Assembly: GCA_016782825.1 (NCBI GenBank)
Contig: JADHXT010000176.1
Location: 1 to 7,200, forward strand
DNA from: Candidatus Brocadiia bacterium
GTDB lineage: Bacteria > Planctomycetota > PUPC01 > DSUN01
Reading direction: 5' to 3'
DNA: 7,200 bases
A model generated the notes under the pieces. That model searched no databases and was not told where the DNA came from. It saw only the letters and a program-made list of their open reading frames with translations. Of the stretch, positions 5,605 through 7,200 are shown piece after piece (the first letter of the stretch is position 1; the number at the start of each line of letters is the position of its first letter). Made by a program: the position numbers and the translations under genes.

Positions 5605-7038
5605 ATGCGTGCCAACAGAAACACCTGGATTCTCGTCGTCTCGCTCCTGATGGCCGCGGGGTCGGCCCAGGCCGTGGAGCCAAATCAAGGGACGGTGCCC
5701 GACCACGGCACGACGCCCGGGGCGGCCGTCGGCTTCGATGGGCAACTGGTCCGCAACCTGATGGTCTTCCCGGCCGGCGACTACGAGATGGTGCGCTCCG
5801 TGCGCAACCAGACCACCCAGCTCGTCAACCGGCAGCAAACACAGGCCTCCGACACCACGGAGACCTTTCATTTCGACATGAAGTACACGCCGCCGAGCGA
5901 AGGCCCCGGCGCCGTGCCCGGGCGCATGGCCGTGGTGGTGCGCCGCATCCAGGTGAAGCTCGGGGATGGCGGGGAGATGTCCTACGACAGCGCCGCCAGC
6001 CCCGCGGGCCAGAGCCCCACGCTCGCCAAACTGTTCGGCCATCTCATCGGCGCCAAGACAGCAGCGGGCTTCCAGGGCAAGGGCGCGCTCGTGAGGCCCT
6101 TCATGGGGCTGGACGCCCAGTGGGCAAACTCCGGCCCGTCGGGCGCCGCCGGGCGCTGGGGCGACATTATGCTCAACGAGATGCTCAACGCCGGCGCCGA
6201 GTACGTCAACCTGCCGCCCTTCATGCTGAGGCCCACCGACGTCACGTCCCAGCGCCTCGGCGCCGCCACCGCTGAGACCGGCACCGGCAGCAGAATCCAG
6301 TTGGGCGGCACCTGGAAGGTCACGAAGCAAAGGCCCGGCCTCCGGCACAAGTTCGTGGATGTCGAGCACGCGTGCCGGGTCGGCGGCATTGAGGCCGGCC
6401 AGCCAGTCATCACTGTCACCTGGAAGATCAACGCGATGAAGCCGGAGATCGAAGGCGCCAGGATGACCACGTATGGCGTGGACGAGAAGGGCTCGGCCGA
6501 GGTCACCGTCTCTTCGCTCGGCGGTATCGTCACGAAGTTCACCCGCGTCGTCAAGCGCACCGACCAACAGGCCACGCGCGCTCCCGACGGCCGCATCACC
6601 CAACAGACCACCACGACGACGAGAACCGCGTCCTTCTCCATCCGCAAGAAGGACACCCCGCCAGCCCCCTCGGCGCCCAAGGACGTCGCCAAGGCGATCC
6701 TGACCGCCTACAAGGCCAAGGACTTCCGCGAGCTCATGAAGTTCTGCGCCGAAGCCAATCTGCCCATGATCGAGGCCATTGCCCAGCAGGGCGTCAAGCA
6801 CCCCCGCTACGGCTCGCTCTTCAAAGGGTGGCGCTGGACAGCCGTCGAGGCCTGGGACGGCAAGCTCGGCGAAGTGCGATACCCCTCCGCCACCAAGGCG
6901 TGGGCCCTCTTCTACGAGACCCCCCGCCGCGGCGCCCTCTTCGTCGTCGTGCTCGTGCGCGAACAAGGCAACTGGCGCTTCGAGGACATCCACAGCCCCG
7001 GCAAGACGCAATTCCACGAGGCCGCCAAGACACCCTGA
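5605..7038 (+). CDS. Secreted two-domain protein: DUF6263-like N-terminal domain and NTF2/DUF4878-like C-terminal domain
   Basis: 477 residues, ATG at 5605 with AGAGGAGG (5591-5598) 6 nt upstream; no earlier in-frame ATG exists after the stop at 5572. Residues 1-23 are a signal peptide (MRANRNTWILVVSLLMAAGS, then AQA, cleavage after Ala23) with no lipobox Cys, so it is a soluble exported protein. Residues about 45-320 are mostly beta strands. The SYDSA at 126-130, an AKLFGHLIG helix (141-149) and LGGTWKVT (233-240) resemble DUF6263, a beta-rich domain of unknown function frequent in planctomycetes; this match is from memory and moderate. A Thr-rich stretch (335-342) and a linker with KKDTPPAPSAPKD (348-360) lead to a domain at about 360-465 of two helices plus strands, ending GNWRFEDIHSP (455-465), which resembles NTF2-like/DUF4878 domains. 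No catalytic residues are recognisable. It is transcribed alone, divergent from the protease operon, and followed by the insertion-element remnant. The role is unknown. Confidence 0.92.
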   Translation: MRANRNTWILVVSLLMAAGSAQAVEPNQGTVPDHGTTPGAAVGFDGQLVRNLMVFPAGDYEMVRSVRNQTTQLVNRQQTQASDTTETFHFDMKYTPPSEGPGAVPGRMAVVVRRIQVKLGDGGEMSYDSAASPAGQSPTLAKLFGHLIGAKTAAGFQGKGALVRPFMGLDAQWANSGPSGAAGRWGDIMLNEMLNAGAEYVNLPPFMLRPTDVTSQRLGAATAETGTGSRIQLGGTWKVTKQRPGLRHKFVDVEHACRVGGIEAGQPVITVTWKINAMKPEIEGARMTTYGVDEKGSAEVTVSSLGGIVTKFTRVVKRTDQQATRAPDGRITQQTTTTTRTASFSIRKKDTPPAPSAPKDVAKAILTAYKAKDFRELMKFCAEANLPMIEAIAQQGVKHPRYGSLFKGWRWTAVEAWDGKLGEVRYPSATKAWALFYETPRRGALFVVVLVREQGNWRFEDIHSPGKTQFHEAAKTP

Positions 7039-7045
7039 ACCACAA

Positions 7046-7060
7046 CCACTTCTGCCTCCT
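7046..7060 (+). repeat. Direct repeat copy 2 (between the secreted-protein gene and the transposase)
   Basis: Same 15 bases as 5410-5424, starting 8 bp after the stop of the plus-strand gene, with the degenerate extension running to about 7087, close to the transposase stop codon. The two copies are in the same orientation and bracket the 5605-7038 gene with its promoter. Confidence 0.5.
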
Positions 7061-7093
7061 AAGTGCTCTGGCCCGCAAGTTCGGTGACGTATT

Positions 7094-7200
7094 TCATGCG
7101 ACCGCGGCTTCGGGTTCCCGGGGCGCGGAGAGCTTGTCCAGCAGCCGGGAGAGGTCGTGGCGCGTGAACTTCCACGCGAAGGGCTTGGCGATGGCCTGGT
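7094..7200 (-). CDS. C-terminal end of an IS630-type transposase (5' part beyond window)
   Basis: Reading from the right edge, the minus strand encodes 34 residues, beginning QAIAKPFAWKFTRHDLSRLL and ending at TGA (7096-7094). The KPF-x-W-K-x-T motif followed by a short helical Leu-rich tail is characteristic of the C-terminus of IS630/Tc1-like DDE transposases; the catalytic core would lie beyond the window. The gene converges on the plus-strand gene ending at 7038. Only the tail is visible, so intactness of the transposase cannot be judged. The reading frame rests on motif recognition rather than length. Confidence 0.72.
   Translation of the reverse strand, partial: QAIAKPFAWKFTRHDLSRLLDKLSAPREPEAAVA

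Larger units (their letters stand above)
7046..7200 (-). mobile_element. Likely IS630-family insertion sequence, one end only
   Basis: The transposase tail (7094-7200) and about 35-50 bp beyond its stop should contain one terminus of the element. IS630 elements insert at TA. A TA dinucleotide at 7060-7061 (in CCTAAG) is a candidate boundary, which would make about 7062 the outer end of the element. The opposite inverted repeat lies outside the window, so the exact border cannot be fixed here. The left limit given is the outermost plausible one. Confidence 0.5.

Noticed and set aside
5252..5683. N-terminal extension of the protease frame up to an ATG at 5683
   Set aside because: It would run through the promoter, the repeat and into the divergent gene, and would bury the signal peptide about 145 residues inside the protein.
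5533..7017. 494-codon minus-strand frame opposite the secreted-protein gene
   Set aside because: No RBS or domain; the plus-strand frame has signal peptide, RBS and sensible composition.
7039..7093. Possible intrinsic terminator between the two convergent genes
   Set aside because: I found no stable GC-rich stem followed by a T run on either strand.
1..7200. CRISPR array, tRNA or rRNA genes, defence or toxin-antitoxin systems
   Set aside because: No regularly spaced repeats, no cloverleaf or rRNA-like segments and no matching protein motifs were seen.

Overview
The window is GC-rich bacterial DNA with strong G/C bias at codon third positions. It carries a set of exported proteins built from families that are common in Planctomycetota and relatives: an S41 protease with a HEAT-like N-terminus, an NPCBM carbohydrate-binding domain behind small beta-barrel repeats, and a secreted two-domain protein whose first part resembles DUF6263. 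I therefore infer a planctomycete or PVC-type genome, probably environmental. That assignment rests on domain style only; there is no rRNA or other marker here.

Layout. On the minus strand, reading from about 5330 down to 1, there is a likely three-gene operon. It starts at a good sigma70-like promoter (5301-5329) and continues with an S41 carboxy-terminal processing protease (5251-3011, TTG start), a 35-bp gap, a secreted NPCBM protein (2975-1806), a 43-bp gap, and a large secreted protein with an alpha-helical, toroid-like part followed by two membrane helices and the beginning of a beta-rich domain (1762 to beyond base 1). Each gene has its own Shine-Dalgarno sequence. On the plus strand, diverging from the operon, a second sigma70-like promoter (5473-5501) precedes one secreted protein of 477 residues (5605-7038). 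At the right edge, on the minus strand, is the C-terminal end of an IS630-type transposase (7200 to 7094), so an insertion element borders this locus.

The 353-bp divergent intergenic region (5252-5604) holds both promoters, a 13-bp inverted repeat in the predicted leader of the plus-strand gene, and one copy of an imperfect repeat (15 identical bases, then a weaker match) whose second copy lies between the plus-strand gene and the transposase.

How the genes may work together: all four complete or near-complete host genes have N-terminal signal sequences, so the locus looks devoted to the cell envelope or periplasm. The operon pairs a PDZ-containing serine protease with a carbohydrate-binding protein and a possible polysaccharide-active or structural toroid protein. 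Joint function is inferred from co-transcription only. Nothing here matches a defence system, a CRISPR array or a known biosynthetic cluster; the less-described parts are the domain arrangements of the genes at 1-1762, 1806-2975 and 5605-7038.
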